Shown piece after piece: positions 24,093 through 32,582 of a DNA stretch of 37,459 bases. The stretch is from Aureococcus anophagefferens (Eukaryota > Sar > Pelagophyceae > Pelagomonadales > Pelagomonadaceae). The notes under the pieces were generated by a model, which did no database searches, was not told the DNA's origin, and was given only the letters and a program-made list of their open reading frames with translations. The translations under genes were made by a program, and so were the position numbers. Every line of letters starts with the position of its first letter. Positions within the stretch are counted from its first letter, which is position 1. The stretch spans positions 445,018 through 482,476 of the forward strand of contig NW_008705563.1 in the NCBI RefSeq assembly GCF_000186865.1, given 5' to 3'.

Positions 24093-26097
24093 TTAGTCGC
24101 AGAGCGCGAACGTCTCGGACTCGAAGGCCCCGGCGTCGTCCGCGGCGTCGTCCCGCGGCGCCGGCGCCGGCGGCTCGCCCGCGGCGGCCTCGAGCGCGGC
24201 GACGACCTGCGCCGCGTCCGTGCGCGTGTCCGCGGCGAGGTGGTGCACGGAGCGCACGCCGCTCGACAGGATGTCCGAGAGCTGCTGCTGGCCGTCCTTG
24301 CGGGAGACGACGGACGCGCGGACGCCGGCCCAGGAGTCGCGGCGGCCGCCGGGCTCGGCCATCGTCTCCCGGAGCGGCGTCGACACGGACCGGCGCCGCG
24401 CCGTGCCGAGGCTCCCGCGGCCGCGGTCCGCCGTCGTCGCCTTGAGGTGCGCGGCGACGGTGTCCGCGACGACGGCCAGGAGCGCCGCGGGCGCCTCGGC
24501 CGGCGGCTCGAGGACGTCGTCGACCGCGTCGACGACGGACTCGGGGAACGGGAACGCGCCTGTGCCGAAACCAAATCTTCAACCCGACTTCAATATGAGC
24601 GTATTCGAATGTTTTGACACGAGCTCTTCAGCTGGGCTTCGAGAACTCGACGAGAGCGATCGATCCGTCCAAAAATCAGCCGAATCGACTTCGATTTGAC
24701 CGAGCTAGAGAATCCTCAAGTTTGGTCAGGACCACCCAAACCAGTGGTTGGTTTCGGCACAGGAACGCGCGGTCGCGCGCGAGCGCGAGGAAGGGCATGG
24801 CGAGGAGCTGCGCCGCCGTCGCGCGCCGGGCCGGGTCGCGCGCCATGGCCGCGGCGACGGCGTCGCAGGCCACGGGCGCGTACGCCTGCTGGTCCAGCCG
24901 CGGCTCGGGCCCCGTCGTGAGCCGCTCCGACAGGGCGAAGAAGTCCAGGGACAGCGTGTCGCGCCGGCCGCTCGGCGCGGCGGGGTCCTCGAAGGGGTGG
25001 CGGCCCGCGGCGACGGAGAACAGGGTCACGCCGAGCGCCCAGACGTCCGCGGCCGCGTGGCAGTCGCCTCGAAGCCTTTCCGGCGAGAAGTACATCAAGG
25101 ACCCCTCCATCAACACATGGGCCCGGTCGTCGTCCTTCGCCGCCAGCCCCAGGTCCGCGATCTTCACGCGGCCGCTCCGCGACACCAAGACGTTCGACGG
25201 CTTGACGTCGCGGTGGACGACGTCCGACGCGTGCAAGTGCCGCAGCCCCTTGAGCGTCTCGCCCGCGAGGTGGCGGAGCGCGCCGTCGTGGCCCCGCAAA
25301 CCCCCCGCGTGGACGACGTCGTGGAGCGACCCGCCGTCCATGTACTCCAGGACCATGTCCGCGCCGACGGCCTCGCCCGCGTCGTCCGTGACCGCGTAGG
25401 CGCCGTAGAAGGTCACGAGCTGGTCGCAGGGGTGGAGCGCGCCGCGCGCGAGCGCGTCCTTGAAGAGCCAGCGCGGCGCGCCGGACTCGTCGAGGGGCAC
25501 GAGGTTGTCGTGGAGCGCGTGCACCTCCTCGAGGAGGAGCGCGAGGGACCGGTCCTCGTCGGCGTCGTCGACGCGCACCTCCTTGACGGCCACGAGGCGC
25601 AGCGACGGCACGTGGACGCCGAGGCTCACGGTGCCGAAGGACCCGCGGCCGAGGGGCCGGACCAGTGCGACGTCGCGCTCGAGGTCCGCCGTCAGCTGGT
25701 CCGTCGTCGGCAGCCGCCGGAGGCTCGCGCGGGACTCGCGGCGCTGGTCGAGCATCGCCTTGGGCGCCGGCGCCAGGGCGATGGGCTGCAGGGACCGCGC
25801 GGCCGGCGACCGCGGCTCGAAGCGCGGCGGCGGCCGCGGGCTGTAGACCTCCTCGAGGCCGTCCGAGTCCGACGAGTCGGAGTCGTCGCCGCCGAAGACC
25901 TTCGGGAAGAGCTGCGCGCCCATTGTGACGTTGCTGTAGCCCCCTAAAATGCCCTCGGCCTCGGCGAGCAGGAGGTCCTCCGGCGGCGCCTCGCTCGGCG
26001 CTCGCACGTCGCGGGCGCCGCCGCCGAACTCGGCGCACTCGGCGTCGCTGTCGTAGGCGCCGCCGTCGTCGCTCGCGAAGCAGCCGCAGGCCCACAT
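24093..26097 (-). CDS. MAP2K (STE7)-like protein kinase with C-terminal extension
   Basis: Two exons (26097-24771 and 24559-24093) join in frame to give 597 aa. An acidic, low-complexity N-terminus precedes the kinase domain (from about 143): GRGSFGTV loop, Lys172 in VAVKEVRV, a loop insertion around DNLVPLDESGAPRW, MVLEYMDGGSLHDVV, HRDVKPSNV with Asp297, ADLGLA (DLG instead of DFG), and GSLMYFSPERL, which is the MAP2K-like P+1 segment. The activation loop between DLG and GS is LAAKDDDRAHVLME and lacks the Ser/Thr pair phosphorylated in MAP2Ks. The C-terminal ~155 residues are encoded mostly by exon 2 and include QQQLSDILSSGVRSVHHLAA. No other domain is recognised there. The stop lies 12 bp from the AlaRS stop. 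Confidence 0.87.
24560..24770 (-). mobile_element. Introner, family 2, copy 1 (intron of the MAP2K-like kinase)
   Basis: Intron of 211 bp with a 203-bp element. On the gene strand the target duplications are GCGCGTTC at 24770-24763 and 24559-24552. The terminal inverted repeats are a perfect 15 bp, CTGTGCCGAAACCAA and TTGGTTTCGGCACAG, unrelated to family 1. The core GTCCAAAAATCAGCCGAA (24667-24684) is identical to that of family 1. Splicing gives ALARDRAFPFPESVV in frame. It is a GC-AG intron in phase 1. Relative to its gene the element is reversed compared with copy 2 of this family. Confidence 0.93.
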
Positions 26098-26387
26098 TGC
26101 TAATGGGATCGAAGGTATTCCTACCCTGGTAGACCGGAGAATTTTCTCTTATGAGAGGAATAGGAGAGCCTGGCTATGATTGTTATGCGCTCGGTTTGCC
26201 GCGGCGCACGGCTGCGGCTGGCGCTGGTGCTCCGCGGGCTGCGGCGGCCGCAGATGGCGTCGCGGCCTTGGTGGGCTGCATCGAGGTGATGATGCCGTCG
26301 ATCGCCTTGCGGCCGACTCAGTGCTGAGGGTGCTTGCTCAGACGCCACCGCTCCCTCAGACGCCCGACGCCTCCGCCGACGTCCACC
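26098..26387. promoter_or_regulatory. Shared divergent promoter, MAP2K-like kinase / CCB1
   Basis: 290 bp. The half next to the kinase (26098-26190) is AT-rich. The rest (26190-26330) is GC-rich and coding-like: on the minus strand it reads GRKAIDGIITSMQPTKAATP and continues to a TAA near 26183, as if it were the 3' end of a lost gene. No start or further exon is found. Confidence 0.35.
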
Positions 26388-27185
26388 ATGGTCCGCGCCT
26401 CCGTCTTCGCCGCTGTCCTCGCGACGGCGAGCGCTTTCGTCGCGCCGCGCGCCGCCCTGCCCGCCGCGTCGCCGCGCCGCCAATCGGCGCGCGTCGTCGG
26501 CTCCCCGAGAATGGTCGCGGACCCCGGCGCGCTGGCGGCGACCCTCGCGTCGTCGTCCACGCTCCTCAGCTACGAGTTCCAGGGCTCCTACGCGTCGCTC
26601 TACGCGACGCTCTTCCTCTACGTCATCTCCTTCCCGGGGCTGTGGTCGACGATCAAGCGCGCGTCCAAGATCGCGCTCGTGCAGCAGACCTACGAGTTCC
26701 CCGGCGAGAAGGCGCCGGTGGACGCCAAGTCCATGCGCGAGGTCGCCGGCGACGTCATGGCCTACATGCAGGCGAACAACTACGAGGTCGCGGAGGCGGG
26801 CGAGACGATCACGTTCAAGGGCAAGATCGCGCCCGAGGTGTCGCAGGCCGCGTTCCTCGTCTTCTGCACCTTCATCTGCTTCGCGTCGCTGGCCCTCGTG
26901 CTCCAGATCCAGGTCCCCACCGTCGCCGGCGTCGACGTGGGCTCCTACTGGTTCCTCACGACGCTCCTCTCGCCCTACGCGGGGCTCTACTACTGGAAGT
27001 CCGCGAGCGACAACGAGCAGCGCGAGGTCAAGGTCAAGCTCAGCGCCAACGACGACGAGAGCCAGACGCTCATGGTCGTCCGCGGCGACAAGAAGGACGT
27101 CCAGCGCATGGAGGAGGAGATGGACCTCCAGCAGGAGGGCATGATCCGCGTCCGCGGCGTCTTCGACTACTCCAAGACCGCCTAG
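26388..27185 (+). CDS. CCB1: CCB1, plastid factor for haem ci attachment to cytochrome b6
   Basis: Part of the CCB (complex C) pathway that attaches haem ci covalently to cytochrome b6 of the b6f complex in the thylakoid. Protein of 265 aa. The presequence MVRASVFAAVLATASAFVAP contains a textbook heterokont ASAF motif, followed by an Arg-rich transit peptide. The mature part matches plant CCB1: SYASLYATLFLYVISFPGLW (first membrane segment), AGDVMAYMQANNYEVAEAGE, ETITFKGKIAPEVSQAAFLV, second and third membrane segments (FCTFICFASLALVLQI; YWFLTTLLSPYAGLYYW), then KVKLSANDD and a soluble domain ending MIRVRGVFDYSK. ATG in CCACCATGG context. Single exon. Confidence 0.9.
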   Translation: MVRASVFAAVLATASAFVAPRAALPAASPRRQSARVVGSPRMVADPGALAATLASSSTLLSYEFQGSYASLYATLFLYVISFPGLWSTIKRASKIALVQQTYEFPGEKAPVDAKSMREVAGDVMAYMQANNYEVAEAGETITFKGKIAPEVSQAAFLVFCTFICFASLALVLQIQVPTVAGVDVGSYWFLTTLLSPYAGLYYWKSASDNEQREVKVKLSANDDESQTLMVVRGDKKDVQRMEEEMDLQQEGMIRVRGVFDYSKTA

Positions 27186-27304
27186 GGGGCGGCGATCTGC
27201 GTAACGGAGGCGGCTCCGGAGCGGCGCGTGGAGGGGGGGGGGGGGTGTCCCGGGCCGCTTCAACGTCCGCTTCATCAAGTGCTTCAAGATCGAGAGCGGC
27301 GACG
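27186..27304. other. Short spacer with a 13-G run
   Basis: The 119 bp between CCB1 and mL46 hold a run of 13 guanines (27233-27245). Just downstream is GCTTCAACGTCCGCTTCATC, which resembles the subterminal CTTCAA pair of the introners. It is probably the mL46 promoter. Confidence 0.5.
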
Positions 27305-28117
27305 ATGATCGCACGCCGCGCGCTGAACGCGCTGCTGCGGTCGGCGCCGGCGCGCCGCGCGGCGCTCCGCGGTCCCCGGTCGCTCCGCGGCGGCGCGCGC
27401 TGCGCGAGCGCCGGCGCGCGCTACGAGCGCAAGGCCTACGTCGCGTCGCTCCGGGACCGGCGCGACGACCTGGAGAGCCGCCTGGGCCCGGCCCAGCTCG
27501 TCGCCGGCGTCGTCGTCGAGCGGACGCCGGCGCTCATGCCCGACCCGGAGGACTGGGAGCTGGCCATGTGGGAGCTCCAGGCGTCGCTGGAGGTCCACGA
27601 CGGCTTCGACTACCCCGCCGTCGTCGGCGGCGGCACGTCCGCGGAGCGGGAGGCGGCGCCGCGGAAGGAGATCCCCGAGGAGATCCGCGCGCTCATGAAC
27701 CGGGAGACGGACGCGGACCGCGCCGGCGACGTCCGGAGCCTCGAGCGCAAGCTCGCGGAGTCCTTATTCCTCCTCGTGAAGGACTCGGCCGCGGCGCCGT
27801 GGCGGCTGCCCGCGGCGGCCCTCGGGGACGACGGCTTCCTCCGCGAGGCCTGCGAGGGCGTCCTCGCGGCCCAGTGCGGGCCCGAGCTCTACACCTACGT
27901 CCTCGGCAACGGGCCCGTGGGCGCCTGGGACGCGGAGACCGCCGCGGGCGGCCTCGAGCGCACGTTTTTCATGCGGGCCATCGTCGTCGACCTCTACACG
28001 AGCGGGCCCGTCGACCCGGCCCTCACGCACGACCACACCTGGGTCACCAAGGCCGAGCTCCCCGACCACATCGTCGACGACGCGGCCTACCTCGACTTCC
28101 TCCAGAAGCTGCTCTAG
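27305..28117 (+). CDS. MRPL46: Mitochondrial large-subunit ribosomal protein mL46
   Basis: Structural protein of the mitochondrial large ribosomal subunit, with a Nudix-derived fold. Protein of 270 aa. The Arg/Ala-rich N-terminus (MIARRALNALLRSAPARRAA) is a mitochondrial presequence. The body matches mL46: LVAGVVVERTPALMPDPEDW with WELQASLE, then DRAGDVRSLERKLAESLFLL (the Y/FLLVK strand), WRLPAAALGDDGFLREACEG (degenerate Nudix box), YTYVLGNGPVGAW, FFMRAIVV, and the C-terminal HTWVTKAELPDHIVDDAAYL. The family's first Lys/Trp-rich strand is present, and the Nudix catalytic Glu cluster is absent, as in other mL46 proteins. ATG at 27305. The stop is followed by CGATAAAAAACCGAGTCC, a motif also found after the MATE gene. 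Confidence 0.82.
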   Translation: MIARRALNALLRSAPARRAALRGPRSLRGGARCASAGARYERKAYVASLRDRRDDLESRLGPAQLVAGVVVERTPALMPDPEDWELAMWELQASLEVHDGFDYPAVVGGGTSAEREAAPRKEIPEEIRALMNRETDADRAGDVRSLERKLAESLFLLVKDSAAAPWRLPAAALGDDGFLREACEGVLAAQCGPELYTYVLGNGPVGAWDAETAAGGLERTFFMRAIVVDLYTSGPVDPALTHDHTWVTKAELPDHIVDDAAYLDFLQKLL

Positions 28118-28263
28118 GCGCGCTCGATAAAAAACCGAGTCCGCACCGCGCTGCGGCGCGACCCGCACGCGACGACTCGCCTAGACGACTCGCCGGCGGA
28201 CCCGCTGCTTGGCAGTTGAACTTCAATGAGACTTCAACGAGAGACCCTGAGAGAGCCTTGCCT

Positions 28264-28374
28264 ATGGAGTCCACGGAGGAGGGCAAGGAACTCGTGGGCG
28301 GTATGACGCAGATGCTCAAGTCGAAACTCGAGGCGGGCGAGCAGATCGACCCGAACGAGTGCGCCGTGAGCTAA
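28264..28374 (+). CDS. Possible 36-aa small protein or stray terminal exon
   Basis: ATG to TAA encodes MESTEEGKELVGGMTQMLKS followed by KLEAGEQIDPNECAVS. GC3 is high and the composition is protein-like (amphipathic helix, acidic). The sequence before the ATG (28200-28263) is lower in GC and has a CTTCAATGAGACTTCAA pair. The ORF could be a genuine microprotein, the last exon of an unseen gene, or a relic. No family is recognised. Confidence 0.35.
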   Translation: MESTEEGKELVGGMTQMLKSKLEAGEQIDPNECAVS

Positions 28375-28432
28375 CTAGCATTGTAAAATTAGTCGGCGAG
28401 CGACGACGACGTCCGAGGCGGCGACGTCGAAC

Positions 28433-29386
28433 CTAGGCCGCGCAGCCCCAGGACGGCCGCCCGTCCTGCTGGCCGGCCGGCGTCGTCTTCGCGTCGAGCG
28501 TCGCCACGTCCGCCGCGGAGAGCTCGAAGTCGAAGACGTCGAGGTCCTCGGCGAGGTACGCCGGCTTCGACGCCTTGACGACGACGCTCGGCTTCGCGCC
28601 GTTCTGGAGCACGTAGCGGAGCGCGACCTGCGCCGCCGATTTGCCGACCTTCGCGGCGATTTTCGCCACGTCCGCGTCGCGCACGACGGCGCCCGAGGCG
28701 AGCGGCGAGTAGGCCTGCACGTTCACCCCCCACGCCCGGTTGAAGGAGAGGAGCGCCTCCGGGTCCGCGCCCGAGCCGACGTGGTACTGGAGCTGGTTCA
28801 CCGCCGGCGTCGTCCCGGAGAGGCATTCGAGGCACGACTGGCAGTAGTTGCTCACGCCGACGGCCCGCGCCTTGCCGGCCCTCATGAACTTTTCGTAGGC
28901 CGCCCACTGCGCCGAGTTGAGCTTGCAGACGGCCTCGGAGCACGCGCCCTCGTAGCCGAAGGGCTCCGAGGGCCCGTGGAGCATGACGAGGTCCAAATAC
29001 GTCGTGTTCAGCGACGTCAAGACGCTCTCGAGCTCGCGCGTCGTGAGCGCCTCGCACGCGCCCGCGTCGGTGACGTTCCGCGCGGGCGGCGAATCGTGGA
29101 CGCACGGCGAAGTCATGGACGCGAGGAAGATCTCGCGGCGCGGGCGCGCCTCGAGGCCCTTCGCGACGCCGGCGAGGTTGAAATAGTCGAAAGCCGTATG
29201 GATGGCCGTCACATTCCCTGCCAGCGCGGCCCGCACGGCGAGCGCCGCCTGCGAATCGTTGTAGCCGGCGGTGCCCGCGCTGATGATCGGCATCTCGACG
29301 CCATTGTTGAGGCGCACGCTAGGAATGGCTGCTGCGGCGCACAGCAATGGCGCTAGCCAGAGCAATGGTCCATGGACGGCGGCCAT
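28433..29386 (-). CDS. Secreted aldo/keto-reductase-like protein with altered catalytic tetrad
   Basis: Protein of 317 aa with an N-terminal signal peptide (AVHGPLLWLAPLLCAAAAIP) and an AKR TIM-barrel: VRLNNGVEMPIISAGTAG, LDLVMLHGP, KARAVGVSNYCQSCLECL, VNQLQYHVG, VNVQAYSPLASG, and the NADPH-contact region QNGAKPSVVVKASKPAYLAE. In AKRs the tetrad is Asp-Tyr-Lys-His. Here the Asp position is His63 (AIHTAFDYFN), Tyr68 is kept, the Lys position is Met91 (FLASMTSP), and His137 is kept. Activity is therefore uncertain. Several extra Cys and Asn-X-Thr sequons fit a secretory-pathway protein. The start is the ATG at 29386. It converges with the 36-aa ORF and diverges from the membrane-protein gene. 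Confidence 0.85.
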   Translation of the reverse strand: MAAVHGPLLWLAPLLCAAAAIPSVRLNNGVEMPIISAGTAGYNDSQAALAVRAALAGNVTAIHTAFDYFNLAGVAKGLEARPRREIFLASMTSPCVHDSPPARNVTDAGACEALTTRELESVLTSLNTTYLDLVMLHGPSEPFGYEGACSEAVCKLNSAQWAAYEKFMRAGKARAVGVSNYCQSCLECLSGTTPAVNQLQYHVGSGADPEALLSFNRAWGVNVQAYSPLASGAVVRDADVAKIAAKVGKSAAQVALRYVLQNGAKPSVVVKASKPAYLAEDLDVFDFELSAADVATLDAKTTPAGQQDGRPSWGCAA

Positions 29387-29682
29387 CGACACGGTGACGT
29401 GTGCGGCGCGCGGCGGATCGCTGCGCGCGCGCGGAGCGCCGTAGATCTACTAGTACCTGCCGCCCGGCTCCCTGCGGGCCCGGAGAGGCCAGATGCAAGT
29501 CTGCTCGTGAAGGCCTTACAAGCTGTGCGACTGCCGCATCATGAAGCCGGTCCTGGCCATTGTCCTGGCCCAGCTCCCGCGACGCCGCACCCCTCTGCCA
29601 GCGTCGGGGCCGCGGCCTCCCCTCTGCCCGGACCTCGGCTGGCGTCGCGGCGTCGCGGTCCGCGCCCTCGAACCAAGTTGTG
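29387..29682. promoter_or_regulatory. Divergent spacer, AKR-like / membrane protein
   Basis: 296 bp. An ATG at 29541 begins MKPVLAIVLAQLP, signal-peptide-like for 13 residues, but the frame then loses coding character. It could be a first exon of the membrane-protein gene if an intron follows. No donor/acceptor pair gives a convincing join. Confidence 0.35.
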
Positions 29683-31036
29683 ATGCGCCTGCTCGCGATG
29701 ACGGTCCTCCCTATTGTCTTCTCGCTACTGATCTTTTTGTTTGGCGAGCTCGCCGTGATGTGCGCGACGGCCGACGAGGCAAAATCAATTCGGAGCACAT
29801 CGTTCGGCACCTTCCTCCTGCTCACATTCGTCGTGTTTACCAGCGTGTCCACGACGGTGTTGCGCTTCTACAACTGCGTGAGCTACGAGGAAGGCTTCTC
29901 GGACGGCTCGACGGAGACGATCGAGGTGCTCGAGGCGGATCACGACATCTCGTGCGACTCGCCGAGCTACAAGGGCACCTGGTCCACCTACGCGCTTGCC
30001 ATGCTCTTCGTGTACCCCGTCGGAATACCACTCCTCTACTGGGTCCTTCTCTTTCGGTACCGCAAGCAGTTGGACCCGAACGTCGACGAGAGTCGGCTCG
30101 GCAAGATCGAGGACAGCAACGACGGTAAGCCTCGAAGCGCTCCTACGGAGGCGTACAGGAAGCTTGACGCGCGACTCTCGGAGCAAAGTTCTTCCGCGCG
30201 AGACTTGATGACGACGATGCTCGGCGCCGATACAGTCTCCGCCGCGGAGTTGCAGAAACGAAAGCTCGCGACGCGTGACGCGGACGAGTCGATCCAGCAT
30301 CTCGCGTTTCTCTTCGAAGAGCGCGCCGCAGCGTCTCGTCTGCATCGCATTCAGTGCCAAACCCTTCGCGCGCCAGGTACGAGCCGCGCTGCTACCAGTT
30401 CGTGGTCTTCGAGTGCGTCCGCAAGCTGGCGCTCACGGGCCTGCTGATTTTCATGTAGCTTCCCGGGTACATGAGGATTCGATGTACATGAAGTTTCGAT
30501 GTAGGTACCCGGGCAGCGCGTCGCAGATAGCCATAGGCCTTCTCATCGCGTTCCTTTCGATGCAGGTCTACACGTCCAGCCGCCCCTATGTCAAAGACGC
30601 GGACGACAACCTGGCGAACGTGGGCAACGCGCAGATCGTCCTCGTGTTCATCGCGTCGCTGATGCTGTTCATCAAGGATATGGACGAGCAGGACGGCGCG
30701 CCCGGCGATATGTTCAAAGGTCCGATTTTTAGCTACGCCATGATCGTCATCGGGACCCTCGTGCTCGTCGCGACAATTTACACGATCCTCGTCGAGACCT
30801 GCGAGGTTAATCCCGAAGAGGCCGCGCGCGCCGCCTCGAAGAGGCTCGCTCGGCCCGCGGCTCAAGTCGCGCCGCCGGATCCGCTGCCCCGGAAGGAGAG
30901 CAAGACAAAGCAGACGAACGACGTGGATCGCGCGGTCCTGTCGGAGATCCTCATCGAGGGAGAAGAGGCAGACCGGCCGTCTGAGCTTCCCTCCCCGACG
31001 TGCTGCGTCTCAGCGGGCGTGTCGACGGCATGGTAG
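29683..31036 (+). CDS. Stramenopile-type multi-pass membrane protein, probably lacking its N-terminal part
   Basis: Three exons (29683-30332, 30377-30454, 30505-31036) join in frame to give 419 aa, using GT-AG introns of 44 and 50 nt. Hydrophobic segments include LAMTVLPIVFSLLIFLFGEL, GTFLLLTFVVFTSVSTTVLR, YALAMLFVYPVGIPLLYWVL, CVRKLALTGLLIFM, IAIGLLIAFLSMQVY, IVLVFIASLMLFI and YAMIVIGTLVLVATIYTILV. The phrases SVSTT, DISCDSP, VYPVGIPLLYW, YEPRCYQFVVFECVRKL and PGSASQI recall the membrane region of large stramenopile proteins that usually carry extracellular Cys-rich repeats. None of that ectodomain is visible, so this copy may be 5'-truncated. GC and GC3 are lower than in neighbours. Function unknown. 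Confidence 0.65.
30333..30376 (+). other. Putative 44-nt GT-AG intron
   Basis: It starts GTCTCGTCTGC and ends CGCGCGCCAG, in phase 2. Removal restores the frame from FLFEERAAA to YEPRCYQF, where family members continue directly. No target duplication is present. Confidence 0.6.
30455..30504 (+). other. 50-nt GT-AG intron with internal tandem duplication
   Basis: It starts GTAGCTTCCC and ends TTCGATGTAG, in phase 2, and contains an in-frame stop. Removal joins GLLIFM to YPGSASQ. Inside are two imperfect 17-nt copies, GTACATGAGGATTCGAT and GTACATGAAGTTTCGAT. Confidence 0.7.
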
Positions 31037-31137
31037 CCGGTGGGTATCGTAATCAAGTTCAACCAACTACCTTAGCACGTCCCACGGCGCCGCCCGCCGC
31101 GCGTCGGCCGCGTCGAGCTCCACTGGCGAGAGGGTCT

Positions 31138-32148
31138 TTAGGCGGCAGTCGCGGTGGAGGTCGCCGAGGCATCGGCCGCCGCGGTGACGCGGCACTTGCC
31201 GCCGTGCGTTTCGAGGAGTCGCGCGTCTAACGTATTTCTCTCTCGAATGCGCTGCTGGTCTTCGGTCGACAGCGCTTTCAACGCGTACGGGTTCGTGTTG
31301 TACTTCGGCAAAATTTCAGCGCGAGGCCACGTCATGCTCGATTGCACGCACGTCCAAAAGTCGTCGAGGCGGTCCGTGGTACCCACGAAGTCGACATCGT
31401 GTCGAAGGATTTCGTCGGCCCTCGCAAGGTCGCAGACGGGGAGAGATAGATGCTGGAACTTTGGCGTGTTGTAGAGCAGATAGCGGCACTGACCGTCGCG
31501 AGTGTTCGCGGTTTTGTTGGACACGTGCGAGCCGTCAAAGTCGGTCTGGTAGCGCGACCTAGACACGGCCCAGTCCACGGAGTCCCGGAGCACCACGCCG
31601 ACCTTCAGGTCGCAGCCTCGCGCGTCGAGGTACCGGCGCAGCGGGCGGATCAAATCGGTCGTGCCGTTCATCCCCGGCATCTTGTGGTGGTAATGGACGG
31701 TAAACGTCGGGCGCGGTTTGCGAAGCTCCCTTCGAAAAAGCAAAAGCCTCTGCTCGAAGACGGGGGACTTGACGGGTCTCGCGTTCAACCACGCCTTCAA
31801 CGGCCCGCGAGACGCCCCCGTCAAGATGTCGAACGGAGGCCACGACTCTTGCTGATGTTTATCTCTGAAAAGGTTCAAATTCACGTAGGTAAATGCGTGC
31901 TGCTTCGCGAGCGATGCGAGATGGAGTTGGATGGTCGCGCCGCCCGTCTTTGGAATGTGGAAAAACCAGAACGAGGGCGCGCATCGCGCCGATGCCGGAG
32001 CGGCGGGCTCCGACGGCGTCGCGGGCGCGAGCTCGGGGGCGGACGCCGAGGCCGGGCGAGCGTCGGGCTCGAGGGGAGTCGAGACTCGTGCCGCGTCGGT
32101 CACGGCGACGGCTACAAAGGCGACACGGAGCATTTTGAGCTGCTTCAT
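31138..32148 (-). CDS. Golgi-type sulfotransferase (Sulfotransfer_2-like)
   Basis: Transfers sulfate from PAPS to a carbohydrate or protein acceptor, usually in the Golgi lumen. Protein of 336 aa with a short hydrophobic N-terminal segment (MLRVAFVAVAVTDAA), suiting a type II signal anchor, then a Ser/Pro/Ala stem. The 5'-phosphosulfate loop is FFHIPKTGGATIQ (62-74). The 3'-phosphate site is probably VGVVLRDSVDWAVSRSRYQ (about 180-198), with its conserved Arg and Ser. HYHHKMPGMNG and QCRYLLYN lie between and after. The C-terminus is Ala/Thr-rich. Codon bias is weaker than in neighbours. The start is the ATG at 32148; a second Met six residues in (32133) is also plausible. The acceptor is unknown. 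Confidence 0.82.
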   Translation of the reverse strand: MKQLKMLRVAFVAVAVTDAARVSTPLEPDARPASASAPELAPATPSEPAAPASARCAPSFWFFHIPKTGGATIQLHLASLAKQHAFTYVNLNLFRDKHQQESWPPFDILTGASRGPLKAWLNARPVKSPVFEQRLLLFRRELRKPRPTFTVHYHHKMPGMNGTTDLIRPLRRYLDARGCDLKVGVVLRDSVDWAVSRSRYQTDFDGSHVSNKTANTRDGQCRYLLYNTPKFQHLSLPVCDLARADEILRHDVDFVGTTDRLDDFWTCVQSSMTWPRAEILPKYNTNPYALKALSTEDQQRIRERNTLDARLLETHGGKCRVTAAADASATSTATAA

Positions 32149-32582
32149 GAGAGCGTTGCCCGCAGGCCGCCGTCACACGCCGTTTCGAGCCGCAAAAATT
32201 CGTCTGCGCGACGCTTCGCGCGGCTGGAACCTGCGGATGCTGATCTAGGGAGCGCGCGAGTGACTAGACGCAACCCAAGAGGTCTACAGCTGTAAGCGAG
32301 GCGCAACTCAGTAGCTCTCGATGCTTTTTGGCGATTTTTTAGCGAGGCGGCCCTGATCGTGCTGGGCAAACCAAGCGTGGCGCGGCTCGCTGGCTCTAGG
32401 GTCCACGCGACGGCCTTGTGCGGATCAGCACCCCGTGATCGTGCTGTGCAACTCGCCTCGGAGTTTCGCCCTAGAGAGGCATCCCCGGCCATGCGTCCCC
32501 ACAGTCACTACCGTAGCGCGTCGGCCGTGGCTCGATGGCTCGCCACACCGCTGCGCGAAACACCCGGAAGCCCCGCTCGACT
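32149..32582. other. Non-coding stretch of 434 bp between tandem minus-strand genes
   Basis: Lower GC, with stops in all frames and no coding signature. It contains a T-rich tract GCTTTTTGGCGATTTTTTAG near 32321-32340 and an imperfect direct repeat, GATCGTGCTGGGCA (about 32355) and GATCGTGCTGTGCA (about 32438). It presumably holds the sulfotransferase promoter and the 3' end of the dynamitin-like gene. Confidence 0.5.
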
